Of a DNA stretch of 64,000 bases, positions 11,480 to 22,280 are shown one piece after another. Source of the DNA: Sphagnum compactum (Eukaryota > Bryophyta > Sphagnopsida > Sphagnales). Numbering within the stretch: the stretch's first letter is position 1; every line of letters starts with the position of its first letter. The notes under the pieces were generated by a model, which was not told where the DNA came from, made no database searches, and worked only from the letters and a program-made list of their open reading frames with translations. A program made the position numbers and the translations under genes. Location of the stretch: contig OZ234498.1 in the NCBI GenBank assembly GCA_965153455.1, positions 10,726,001-10,790,000 of the forward strand, read 5' to 3'.

Positions 11480-12331
11480 GTCAAAACTCAACATCCATGA
11501 CTAAGACATTTTATGATTATGAACTTTAATTTTTATCATATACTCATGTGTGTCATTTGTTTCTACATAATCAACATCCTTTTGCCAACATTGAGATTAC
11601 ATGATTGAAGTCATTCACCCCTATTTATCATTGGGACCACATGATTCAAATAATTTGACAATTTATTATATTGACATCATTTCAACAAAACAAAATAAAT
11701 AAAGTAATAAAGCCCAACTTTAAAAAATGAAACAAATTGATTGAAACTCCAACTTATGCACACATAAACATATAACATAAAGTTTTTTAAAGCTTGAACA
11801 TGTGTCATATTACCCAATTTGACCAATTATTAAATCAATTCAAAAATTCAAGATGATTTAACGCATTATATGTAATTACATCATTCATTTCATAATAAAA
11901 GACATTATGTTAATTTTTTTGAAATCAATATTTGAAATTATTGTAATTTTTTTACATTTTGAAAATTAAAACTGTATGTCATTATGAAAGTATAAATATG
12001 TAAAATTAATTACATTAAAAACTTACAAAAATATTTAATTGGATTAAAGACATTATATTTTAGTTCATTACCCAACATTATTACAATTCATGGGGTTTTT
12101 TACTTGAAAATCCATTAAAAAAGGACCTGATTTGGATAAGCATTGAAAAAACCATCATGTCAATTTGGATAAGTCAATTTGAACTTGTTTAGTGTTGTGC
12201 TAGGTGGTTTTTTTTATTGGTAGACTGTTGGATTATTTGATTGTTTGTTTTGAATAGTAAATAGTGGACCATTTGACTAATTAAAATTTCTACCTTATTT
12301 TTTGCATTATTACCAAAAATATTTTTTTGTG
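11480..12331. other. Intergenic, nothing recognised
   Basis: AT-rich spacer with ATT-biased composition and no convincing open frame on either strand. Confidence 0.6.
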
Positions 12332-13315
12332 TAGGTAGGTAGGTAGGTAGGTAGTATATAGGTTTAAGTAGGTCATTTAAAAACAAGTAAGTAGGTAGGT
12401 GGTAGTTTAGTTTAGCTTAACCTGCCTAACCTAGCTTAACCTTCCTAACGTAGCCTACCTATCTTAACCCTTTAAACATGTATATAGGCTGCAAGTATTA
12501 GGAATTGAACCCTTCCCTTCCCCAATGATAATCCAATTCTTTATCAATGGATTACATTTTCCAAAGTCAACAAAACTTGTCAAGTTTTTTATTTCACGTC
12601 ATTAGTTATGTAGGCAAGTAAAAAAACTAGGTAATTAATAGGTAGGTTGTGCAATGGTTGGTAGGTAGAAGGGGTAGGTAAATAGGTAGTTTATAGTGCA
12701 CAGGAGGTAGGTGGGGAGATCTAAGTAAGTAAGTAGGTTGTAAAAAGTAAAAGATAATTAAGTGGGAAAATTTAGGTAAGTATGACCAGGTAGGTAGGTT
12801 AATAAATGGGTAGGTAAGTAAAAGATATGTATGTAGGTATATATGTAGGACGGTATATATATGGGATGGTATGTGGGAAATAGGATAGGATGTAGGTAAT
12901 TAGGTAAGTAAGTAAAATTCACTACTGCAAAATATGGGTGCAATTCATTAGTCCCCGTTCACTAAACCAATGAATTCACTACTTTCCAATGAGTCCCCGT
13001 TTATTAAGACTAGTGAATTCATTCAAAATATAATGAAATCACTTAGCATACGAGGACACCTTTTGTTGTAATGATTGGTAGGTAATAATTAGGTGAATAG
13101 GTTGTAAGAAGTAGGTATGTGGGTTTGTAAGTGGAAGGTGGGAAATAAGAGGTAGGTAATTAAGTAGGTAAGATGGTATTTGGGAAGAAAAAGGAAGGCA
13201 ACTAAGTAGGTAAGAAAATTGGTAGGTAGGTAAATAGGTCATAAAAAATAGGTAGGTAGGTAAAGAAGTAAGTCGTAGGAGGTAAATAGGTAGGTAGGTG
13301 TTATAGACACCACTT
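12332..13315. repeat. GGTA/GTAG microsatellite array, interrupted
   Basis: Repeated GTAG/GGTA words occur at 12332-12410, 12600-12915 and 13075-13305, some perfect for 5-6 units. The array is split by a CACTA-ended MITE at 12920-13073; the same repeat type resumes directly on the far side. Long reverse-strand frames rich in Tyr, Leu and Pro over this block (TYLPTYLP-type peptides) are by-products of the repeat, not genes. Confidence 0.85.
12920..13073 (+). mobile_element. CACTA-ended MITE, copy 1
   Basis: A 154-bp non-coding unit starting CACTACTGCAAAA and ending TTTTGTTGTAATG, flanked on both sides by ATT, the 3-bp target duplication expected for CACTA transposons. Its full length matches the reverse complement of 14878-15032 at roughly 80% or better by eye. 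It is inserted in the GGTA microsatellite. It must have been moved by a transposase encoded elsewhere. Confidence 0.8.
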
Positions 13316-13339
13316 TCACATGACGAATAAAGTTCATTC

Positions 13340-13540
13340 ATGATTCATAGTTAATTATTAATTCATTCCTAATTAATTTGAAGTTAATTTTCCAATTCAT
13401 TTTTAGTTAATTCGCAATTCACTTCAAATTAACTCATAGTTCATTTCTAATTCACTATCAATTATTTCTTATTTGATTCACAATTAACTTTTACTTAAGT
13501 CCTAATTAATTCATAGTTCACTTGTAGTTAGGAATTTTTT
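13340..13540. repeat. Degenerate AATTCAT/TTAATT short repeat
   Basis: Short words such as TTCATAGTTAATT, AATTCATTCCTAATTAA and AATTCACTTCAAATTAA recur about every 20-30 bases. It is a low-complexity, non-coding patch. Confidence 0.5.
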
Positions 13541-13687
13541 TAAAAAACTTCTTTGGTTGATGGGCATATGGAAACCTCCATGGAATCTTCTTTGAGCTAG
13601 GTCCTCAAAGGGATATAAATCAAAGTGGGATCTCCCATTACTTTCAAAATTTTCAACACTAGTGTAAAACTTAAGTCTATTTTTTCA

Positions 13688-14115
13688 TCATTCATTTTGA
13701 TAGTTTTCATGTTTGTTTGAACACCAATTTGAGGTACGATCTTGTCCTATAACCTTGTTTTGTTCTTTTTGTTTTTATGTTTTCATGTTTGATCACAATA
13801 AAATTTGTTTACATTTTCATTTGCAAATTTCATGTTTTATTTTTTTAGTTTATTGTGATTTTGTTTTGGTTTCTATATTTTGTGCTTAGATTTAAATTTA
13901 GGCGTGTCTTTGCATCATTTGTTTTCATAGTTTTCATGCCCATTTGAACATTAATCTAGAATACAATCTTATTTTATGGCCTTGTTATTCCTCTTGTGTT
14001 TATGTTTTCATGTTTTATCATAATAAAGATTTGTTAACACTTTCATTTACACACTTCATGTTCTTGCTTTTAACCTCTTGTGATTTTGTCTTGGTTTTTG
14101 TGCTCTATGCTTATA
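13688..14115. repeat. Tandem duplication, about 224-bp unit
   Basis: Two diverged head-to-tail copies. Each contains ATAGTTTTCATG, GAACA, a TTTATGTTTTCATGTTT..TCA.AATAAA block and TTGTGATTTTGT.TTGGTTT. The anchors at about 13691 and 13917 set the period. No coding potential is seen. Confidence 0.7.
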
Positions 14116-14434
14116 GTTAAGGCCACTTTAGGCAAGGGTTGAAAGTCCAAGGTCCAATGAAATGGAACATTCCTATTGGTTGAGAGCGATAAATTAGACC
14201 CAAGGCCTTTAAATGAGGATCCAAGACCAATTGAAGCCAAATTGAAATGGCATCTACATGGCACCATTTTGGAGGGAAATTTAATTGGTTTAAACCAAAA
14301 CATGGAACTCAAAAAATAATTCATGGTTTGGAGAATTAAGATGTAAGTTAAGGTCCAAGATTGTTTCTTCCATTGTTTTCATTATTTTTCAAGGTTTTTT
14401 TTTCACTTGTTTGTTAAGTTGAGATTGTGCAAGA

Positions 14435-14877
14435 ATGGAAGACATTTCATGGATGGAGGAGGACATTGTTGAGTGCACACCCACCATTCCATTTTTGAAC
14501 ACACCTAGTGTTGGCATGGCTAGTTTTGTAGATCCACATAAGGTTGTTGCTTAAAGGAGTGCATTTTCAGTTCTTGGAAATTTTCAAAATGAAGATGTTT
14601 CAAAAGTGAGGATAGAAAGTTTTGGTCATGGAGGGTTGAAACAATCATTTTCACAAATGGAAGGAGATTTGGATTTACAATAAATCCCTAAACCGACTCC
14701 CCTTCCCAAAAAGAAAACATCAAAAAAGAAGGCGACTATAGTTACAATGAAAGAAGAGGATGAGGAAGGTGAAAAACTTGAAAAAAATTGGGCGGATGGT
14801 GAAGTTTTACATTTGATTGCACTATGAAGAAAAATGGAACTTGAATTTGTCAAAAATGCAAAGAAACAAAGTAAATT
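14435..14877 (+). pseudogene. Trihelix-like (Myb/SANT-like) pseudogene, cut by a MITE
   Basis: One reading frame runs from ATG 14435 for 148 codons with no frameshift but three in-frame stops: TAA at 14552, TAA at 14681 and TGA at 14825. The start reads MEDISWMEEDIVECTP; the middle has a lysine-rich stretch (PKKKTSKKKA) and an acidic one (KEEDEEGEK). The end reads NWADGEVLHLIAL-stop-RKMELEFVKNAKK, which resembles the first helix of plant trihelix domains (conserved Trp, then Leu/Ile-rich helix). The frame then runs into the MITE at 14878. I see no continuation beyond it. The stops look like single substitutions, so this is a dead gene or a captured gene fragment. The family call is by motif memory only. 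Confidence 0.55.
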
Positions 14878-15032
14878 CACTACAACAGAAGGTGTCCCTG
14901 TATGCTAAATGATTTCATTAAATTTTGAGTGAATTCATTGATCTTAGTAAATGGGGATTAATTGGAAAGTAATGAATTCACTAGTCTAATGAACTAGGGA
15001 TTAGTGAACTGCACCCACATTTTGTAGTAGTG
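14878..15032 (-). mobile_element. CACTA-ended MITE, copy 2 (inverted)
   Basis: A 155-bp unit from CACTACAACAGAAGG to TTTTGTAGTAGTG, again with ATT directly on both flanks. It is the reverse-orientation relative of 12920-13073. It ends the open frame of the adjacent trihelix-like pseudogene. Confidence 0.8.
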
Positions 15033-17325
15033 ATTCCAAATTACTAAAACCTTAGGAAAAAAAAAAAGATTTGATTTTTGCTTTGTTTTCATAATTGAAA
15101 TTTGGATGTAATGCTAGAATTTTGGAATGCAAAATAGGCAAAAAAAAAAAAGCAAAAAAATCAAATTCATATCAAGGGCCAATTGAACCTTTTAAAAGTC
15201 TTAGCCTTAAGCCTTGCCCCTTGCCCTTGCCCCTCTTTCCCCCCATCAAAGGTCACCACTTTGGCCACAATGAAGTTGAACCCACATCTGTATTGCTTAT
15301 AAATTGCATTCAACTTCCCTTTGCAAACAATTGGAGTCTTTGAAAAACTAGGGAGTGTAGCCAACATTTGGGTGTGCAATTTGACCCATGTATCCACCCA
15401 TGAAAGAAAAAAAATTGGGGTCAAAAACCTTGATTTATGGGTTGAAAACAATCCTTGAAAAATAAATCAGAATTGATTACATGAACAAAACAAATGCAAA
15501 CCACATCAAAACATTTGAAATAAAGTTGGCTTTGTGGTTAGTTCCTTTCCTTCCCTTCCCCCAAAGTGCCAGGTTTATCAAAACAAACATCAACAAGTTT
15601 GGGAAATCATCTTTATGTCAATATAATGTTTGTATTTTCAAATATAAGGTTGGCTGGAAAATGTTTTTTCGCACTTGAGTAGATTACATGGCATCAATGT
15701 GTATATTGAGAGGTTGACATATGGACATCCATATGTGTAGGTGATAGATGAATACTCGCTTGTGCATGACGAAGCATTAGCCTTGGGATCCAAGCTATAA
15801 AGAGCTTGTCACCTTCAACTACATACATTTATTATTGACATGTAATTAGGGTAGGGTGAATCAACAAGTGCATTGGTACATTCACATTTAGCTCTAGATA
15901 TGGTATTGGCATCTAAAGGTAGGCTATGGTGAACCAACTAATGAGGTACCTTGAATATCCACAACCTTCGTTTTGGCATGTATTTGTGCTAGGGTGAGCT
16001 AACAACTTCACATGTTATTAGCAACTTCAAGTTAATCAACAAACATCAAACTAAACTAAAATAATGAATTATTAAATAATAAACAAATCACCAAGCAACT
16101 AACAACTTAACAAGACAATCAAAAAAGGGAAAAAAAACAAATAACGAACAAACAACAAGCAAATGAACATGTTAATTAACGATAAACTATGGATATAATT
16201 TGAAAAGTAGATGCACCCTTTTTCTTTCTTTTTTTTGGTTCAAAATCAAAATCAAAATTTAAACTGAAAACTAGGATTTAGATGTTGAACAAGATCATGA
16301 ATTCATGAGGACATGGGGCATGGATGAATATGGTTTCAAATAATCAATATTAATATTTAGTGCTGGTTCATATGATGCTATTTTGGGGGGGGGGGGTGAT
16401 GGGCCAATCAAAGAGGCCCATAACCCAAAACAAAAATCACTTTGGCCGCAACCCCACAACTTATATATCGCACTCCTTGATCAGATTCAACAAAAAAATT
16501 GTCGAATAATTAATTAAAATTTAAATTCTGAGCTTCAGCACTTGTTTTTTTTTTTAATTTTGAAAATTTTGGCATGTAATAATGGTTATAAAAATAATAA
16601 ACACATTCTTGTTATGTTTATGGGACAGTTTAGTGTGTCTGGTTTAATGTCTGCAGTTTAAAGCCAACAGTTTAAAAACTTGCAGATTTTTTAATTTCAT
16701 AATGTTTATGAAACTTTTGGCACAAATAATAATAATAATAATAATAATTTCAAAAATTTGGCAAGACAAAAAAGAATTCAATTTATGCCAATACCATTCA
16801 TTTACTATGATAAATACAAACTAAAAGAAGGGGGCAATGCTTATAATACAATGTTGATACAATGGGTGAATGTATACTTTACCCATTTGGATATTCATTC
16901 AATAATCCTTAAAAAATAGTGAAACAAATTTCTTCGAAAATATGAGGCTGAGGTGTGGAAAACCATCATAATTATTGTAGGCTACAATCTGAATAATTTC
17001 ACTCCTCATATAACAATACCATAGTAGATCACGGGGTTTTTAAAAAAAAAACCAAAATTAAAAAAAAAGAATTAATTTTTTGAAAAAAATAAATATTTGT
17101 CTTGTCAATGTGGAATCTGACCCTAGGCTACGAGATACAGTCCGGGTATAAGGTTTAGGGCATCCATAAGCCGATTTAGCCAAATTTGGTTATTAACTAA
17201 ATATGAAAGGAAAAAAAAGAAGAAAAATCATTATATATATATATATTTTTTTTTTGGCTACCTACTTGAACCATCATGTTTAAAATCATTGAATTTGTGA
17301 CAAAAAAAGTTGACAATGGTATAAT
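15033..17325. other. Intergenic, nothing recognised
   Basis: AT-rich spacer. The overlapping open frames at 15095-15451 on both strands are low-complexity (poly-Lys, Pro/Leu) and match no family I know. A run of 12 G occurs at 16385-16396, and an ATA/AAT trinucleotide run at about 16728-16748. Confidence 0.6.
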
Positions 17326-17470
17326 GTTCCCAATATGTGTGTTCTCACCAATGTGAAGTTGGGCAACAAACAGATTGATGTTCCCAATGTGTGTGTGTGT
17401 TCTCACCACTGTGAAGTTGGGCAACAAACAGATTGATGTTCCCAATGTGTGTGTTTTCACCAACTTGTTC
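17326..17470. repeat. Tandem repeat, 54-58-bp unit, three copies
   Basis: GTTCCCAATGTGTGTG, then TTCTCACCA.TGTGAAGTTGGGCAACAAACAGATTGAT, repeated from 17326, 17380 and 17438. The copies are close to identical apart from the length of the GT run, so this expansion is recent compared with the surrounding sequence. Confidence 0.9.
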
Positions 17471-17539
17471 TCATCAAGTTTCCAATGTGTTCTCAAAGAT
17501 GTTTATAATAATAATAGCATCACATTTTATCTCATAAGC

Positions 17540-17795
17540 TTTGCCCAAAGTCGAACGCATCGTGAAGAATTCATGTCTTTCCAAGACGATTCCCTCCCTC
17601 CGCATACTCTATAAAAAGTTTCTACCGATGCTTTACGGCCTGGAGAATCATAGCACAAGGAGGGACGGACAGACAGACGGATGGACGGCTGAGCCCTGCG
17701 GCCGCCGCCCGCCCGCCCCCCAACTTGGCTGTGCTGGAAGATTCTCCTTACCCGTATTTCAGGGGGGAAGGACGGTCATTCACGATGAATTAATC
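17540..17795. other. Isolated GC-rich island
   Basis: About 250 bp of GC-rich, CpG-containing sequence stands alone in AT-rich spacer. It holds a TATAAAAAG box at 17610, GACG/GGAC repeats (17660-17690) and GCGGCCGCCGCCCGCCCGCC. The 91-codon plus frame at 17541-17816 crosses it but resembles no family. It could be an orphan promoter or exon fragment, or a recently captured piece of genic DNA. Confidence 0.45.
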
Positions 17796-18099
17796 AAATT
17801 AAAAATTGTCATATGAAATTTATTATTTAAATTAAAATTTTAGATTAATTTTTTAAAATTTCAATTCGAATATTTATATTCTTATTAATAACAAATATTA
17901 TGATAAATGACCAATATCATTCATGTACATAATGTCTCCATACAATGTTGACTACTATACAATCAACATACAACATTAACCACATGGAAATTTTATCAAG
18001 GTCTGAGGCCTTGGATTTTAAAGTGATAGCCCATTGCCATTGCCATTCGACCACCTCATTTCATATGAAACAAATGGGGTGATGATTATATTTATTATG

Positions 18100-18760
18100 T
18101 TGTTTATTATAAATATTTTGTAAAAATCAATTTAAATTATTATTGTCTTTTTCATATTATATCCAAGTGAAAAAAATTATATTATATTTTGAAACACTTT
18201 TCAAAATTATATATATATATATATGTATATATAATATTTTAAAGAAGAAAATATTGAATTTGATGAAGATATATTTGAAGCTTAGAATTTAATACATTTC
18301 AACAATGATATTTAGAATTTTTAAAAAAAACCATTATTATATATTTCATGTTTTGTCCAAATGAAAAAGGTTTAAATTTATTATAGAATTGTTTTTCAAG
18401 ATATACAGATATTTAATATTTTAAAGAAATAAACCTACTTAATTTGACTGAAAATAAATTTGAAACTGGCAATTGAATACCTTTCAACAATGGTGTTCTG
18501 AAGATTTTTCTTATTTTTAATCATTATTAATTTTCTCATACTTTGTCCAAATGAAAAAAATTAAATTTCATGTATATATCTACATATATCCAAGATTTCA
18601 CACATAAATTTTTTAAAAGAAAAATCAATCAATTAATTTGACTGAAAATGTATTTGAATTTTGTTATTTAATACATTTCAACAATATGCTTTGAAAAAAA
18701 ACAATAAAATTTCAAATAACACATTTTTTGAATAAGCCTATTTTTAATTGATTTTCTGTT
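18100..18760. repeat. AT-rich satellite-like repeat, about 190-bp unit
   Basis: The block AC(A/C)TTTCAACAAT(G/A) recurs at 18294, 18479 and 18673 and is preceded each time by TTGA(C/T)(T/G)GAAAAT/GAAGAT-type sequence and followed by a poly-A/T and ATTTCATGTTTTGTCCAAATGAAAAA-like block. Units are diverged and very AT-rich. No coding potential is seen. Confidence 0.65.
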
Positions 18761-21300
18761 TAAAAAGTATTGATTGTTGAAGATAATATAATATATTATT
18801 TCTTCCCACACTTTAAGCATATACTTAATCAATAATTTTTTGGTAATTATTTAATAACCTAAATTTTAGTTAAGTTATTAAACACATAGTATTATGTTTA
18901 TTTTTCAATATTTTATAATGTTATATAAAGTATTAAAATTTTGTAATTTATACATATATATAATATTTTCATCTAATTTTTTGGAAAGGTTTTTTATTTA
19001 TAAAAATAAATTCAACACAAACTAACAAGTTTTTAATGTTGTATGAATACCAAATCTCTTAATAAATATTTATTTCTTAATTAATTAATACATAAATATC
19101 TATAATAACAGAAAATAAACTTTAATGAATTAGGCATAAATGATTTCACCCATGGGTAGAATTTGGCATAAATGATTGTACCCATAGTGAAATTGCACTA
19201 GGTTAAAACATTAGCTAGTGAACCCATTTTAATTTTAAAGCCTCATAGTGAAATGGGTTCATGAACTGGACTCATGTTTTTTAAGTAATGTATTGAAGAC
19301 TTTTCTAGAACACAATTATAATTTTAAAAAATATTTTCTCAATGTCATATTGCATGTTTAATTTAAAAATCATTTGATTCCTGTTTTTTTTTTTTTTTGA
19401 GTTTTTATGGTTAGAAATCAAATTGTTTATTTGATTTTAATATTTATGTTTCAAACCCTTTCCAATGATATATTGGGGCCCAATTTGGATATGTTTAGAA
19501 CTTGCACTTTTGCTCCAAAAAAAATTCAAAAAAATTATGACATTATAATTCCCAAAATGCTTATGACTTCGAGTTCCTTGAGCTATTTACCTTGAATTCT
19601 CACACACTCTCACACACTTGTGAAGTGTGCTTCAATTTTAGGGCCGATGTTCAACCCAAATCAAGCATTCCTATTGGTGCAAAAGTTGAAATTAGCCCCA
19701 ATGGCTTTACACTAGGAGTCAAGGCTAAACTAGAAAAGCATTCAATTTGCCCAAAAGTTACTAATAAATGCTGAACTTTATGGCCTTGTATTGGCCCCAA
19801 GGCTGAAAAAAATACCATCGAATTTGGGAAGCCAATTTGTAAATCCTTTGGGGCCAACATTTTCTCGCATTTATTCATATCCTGACATGAATGTTCGAAC
19901 ATTACAAACTAGGGGTACTTATTTCGGTTTCATATTAATTAGTTGGGGGTGGTCTCCCAAGTCCAACTTTTTTTCTTCTTTGCAATGAGCCAATTTGATT
20001 GGCCCATCACAAAAAAAAAAAAAGTTGAAACTATGGAGGCTCCCCAAAATACAAGATTCAATGGAAAGATGGAGTGCTTCCTTCCCCAATTGGCCCACCT
20101 ATATATATAGGTGAGAAGGGGAGGACTTTGGGCAACACATATGGGATTAAGGCGAGGTGCTATTGGGAACACCCTTGGAGAACACATTGGGAACCTGATG
20201 AGAACTTGAAGGGAACAAAGGAAAAATGAAAAGAATCCCCTCCCCCCCCCAACCAAAAAAGTTAAAAGAAAAACAATCAAGGCACTTTGAGTGCATGATG
20301 AGCCATCCCATTGGCTGAATGAAATTTATATTTCCAAAACTGTTTGTCACCATTTTTGGCGTGGGCTAATACCCCCAATTCTAAACTGGGGGGGGGGGGG
20401 GTACTTATATAGGAACTTGGGGCCAAACAACAAGCCCAAAAAAATTGCTCAAAATTGGCCCCAAGTTTTTCCGACCCTGATTCCTAGTGTAAAGCGGGCC
20501 TAATAATTTAAATGGGGATAATAATTTAAATAATTAATAATTTAAATAATAATTAATTAAATTAATAATTTAAATGGATTTGGGGATTTTAACCACGGTA
20601 CCAAGTTACCAAGGTGGGGGGGTGCTGGTTCACCCTGGCCCTGAAGGATGAAGATGATTACCCACCTACCTGATTACACCATCCTACCTACCTAGTAAGT
20701 TATCCAAAGAGACCAGGGGCGGCAGCAGAAGGCCCATTAATGAGATAGAAATGTCACAAAGTGACTTGACCACAAGAGCCATGAGAAACATGTGAAAAAG
20801 CTTAAAATTAAATTTTAATTTTAAGGTACAAAGTGCTTTGCTACATAAATTAATTTTAATTTTTTAATTACTAATATTAATAATTAATAAATTAAAATTA
20901 ATTTTTAAAAAAAATGTTTCTGTAGTGACCATCATCCATAAGTAAGTTTTAGCCACATTTGATTGATATTAAGGATATGAAAGTAAAAACAATTCTTAAG
21001 CACTCTTTCTTTTCATGTTGTTAGCAAATTGTGAAGATTTTTGGCGATTCTTTCTTGAGTTTTCTTTTCCTTCCTTTTTGGCGATTTTTATTTTTATTTT
21101 TATTCCAAAAATCAGGGACTTTTTTACAAAATAATCTTTATTTATTTATTTATTCCAAACTGGCGGAAATCCGCCACATAAAAATCACTGGAATTTCGCA
21201 TTAGATTTTTTTTTACTTTTTATTTTTTTGGAGTCGACACAGTAGTAGTACGAAAATTCGCCCCCAAAAAAAAAGAAAAAAAAGAAGACACTGCAGGGAA
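18760..21300. other. Intergenic, nothing recognised
   Basis: AT-rich to about 20.6 kb, then mixed. It includes a near-palindromic AATTTAAATAATTAAT patch (20505-20575), a run of 14 G at 20388-20401 and nine C at 20242-20250. Short open frames around 19407-20503 overlap on both strands and have no recognisable domain. The last 300 bp leads into the trihelix gene. Confidence 0.55.
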
Positions 21301-22280
21301 GTGCAGGAGAAGAAGAAGACGAAGAAGAAGAAGAGCTCAGTCAACAACTCCTCTTCCTTCCTTCCTTCCTCCTTCTTCTTCTTCTTCTTCTTGTCTGCCT
21401 TTTCCCCTTTTGCCCATCGATCGCATGCTCAAATCCTCTGGCCATGGCTTGCATACTAGAGATGGATTCACGTACTGCTTTTTCTTCTTCTTCTTCTTCT
21501 TCTTCTTGCTCGCTGTCGCTGATGATGATGGAGAATCGCCGCTTGTGTTTTTTCCTCTCTCTCTAGAAGAAGAAGAAGAAGAAGCTGCTGCTGCTTTCCC
21601 AAGCGTTGCATCCCTTGAAATAATTGTACCTTTCTTCTCTCTCTCGACTTTTCCATACTCATGCACCACATCTCTTCAACTCCTCTCAGACAGATTTTTT
21701 TTTTTTGGGTTGTTTTTTTTTAGTTGTTGTTGTTATTGTTACAATCAGTCTCTTGAAACTTATTGCCAGGAATCGTTGTTGTTGGTTTTACGTCGCTGAT
21801 TATGATGGAGAATCGCCGCTTGTTTTTCTAGCTGCTGCTGTTGCCTGCTGCCTGCTGCTGCTTCGCAAGCGTTGCATCCCTTGAAGGAAACAATTGCACT
21901 CCCTCCATACTCGTACACATCTCTTTCACTCTCTCTGCTCTTTTTTGGTGTTGTTACAATCAGTCGGTTAAGGAATCGTCGAGAGAGACAGACACACAGA
22001 GACACACAGATACTGTTTTGTCGAAATTGTGTAGTCTGAGACTGTGATTCCCAGCAGCTGCGTGCTTGAAGAAAGAGTTTGATACTCTGCTGCACTTTTG
22101 TGTTTCCTGATATCCAGTTCCATCGCTGTGTTTTTCTCCCTTTTTTCCATGGTCTCGTGGTTTTGTCGGTAAAGCTTTTTTTGGTGATAGTTGCACTTGC
22201 CATGATCTGCTTGTCTGTGTCGCGGTAGAAGAACCGGAAGCCAGACTTGAGGTTTTGAGCGAAATCGAGGAGGGACTCGT
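21300..22280 (+). promoter_or_regulatory. Repeat-rich 5' region of the trihelix gene
   Basis: Upstream of ATG 22281 is a pyrimidine-rich stretch with (CTT)n runs at 21374-21392 and 21479-21507, (GAA)n at 21308-21334 and 21568-21582, and CTG runs. A diverged direct duplication is present: 21515-21750 and 21792-21965 both start GTCGCTGAT, share GATGGAGAATCGCCGCTTGT and AGCGTTGCATCCCTTGAA, and end ACAATCAGTC. This is probably 5' UTR and proximal promoter. A long reverse-strand frame over it is a shadow. Confidence 0.55.

Noticed and set aside
12758-13341. Reverse-strand Tyr/Leu/Pro-rich proteins
   Set aside because: They are translations of the GGTA/TACC microsatellite and are interrupted by the MITE.
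12920-15032. One single 2.1-kb CACTA element with 155-bp inverted ends
   Set aside because: Each 155-bp unit is itself complete with both tips and ATT on both sides, which fits two separate MITEs better. The larger-element reading is not fully excluded.
17541-17816. 91-codon frame across the GC island
   Set aside because: Codon content reflects GACG and GCC repeats; no homology is recognised.
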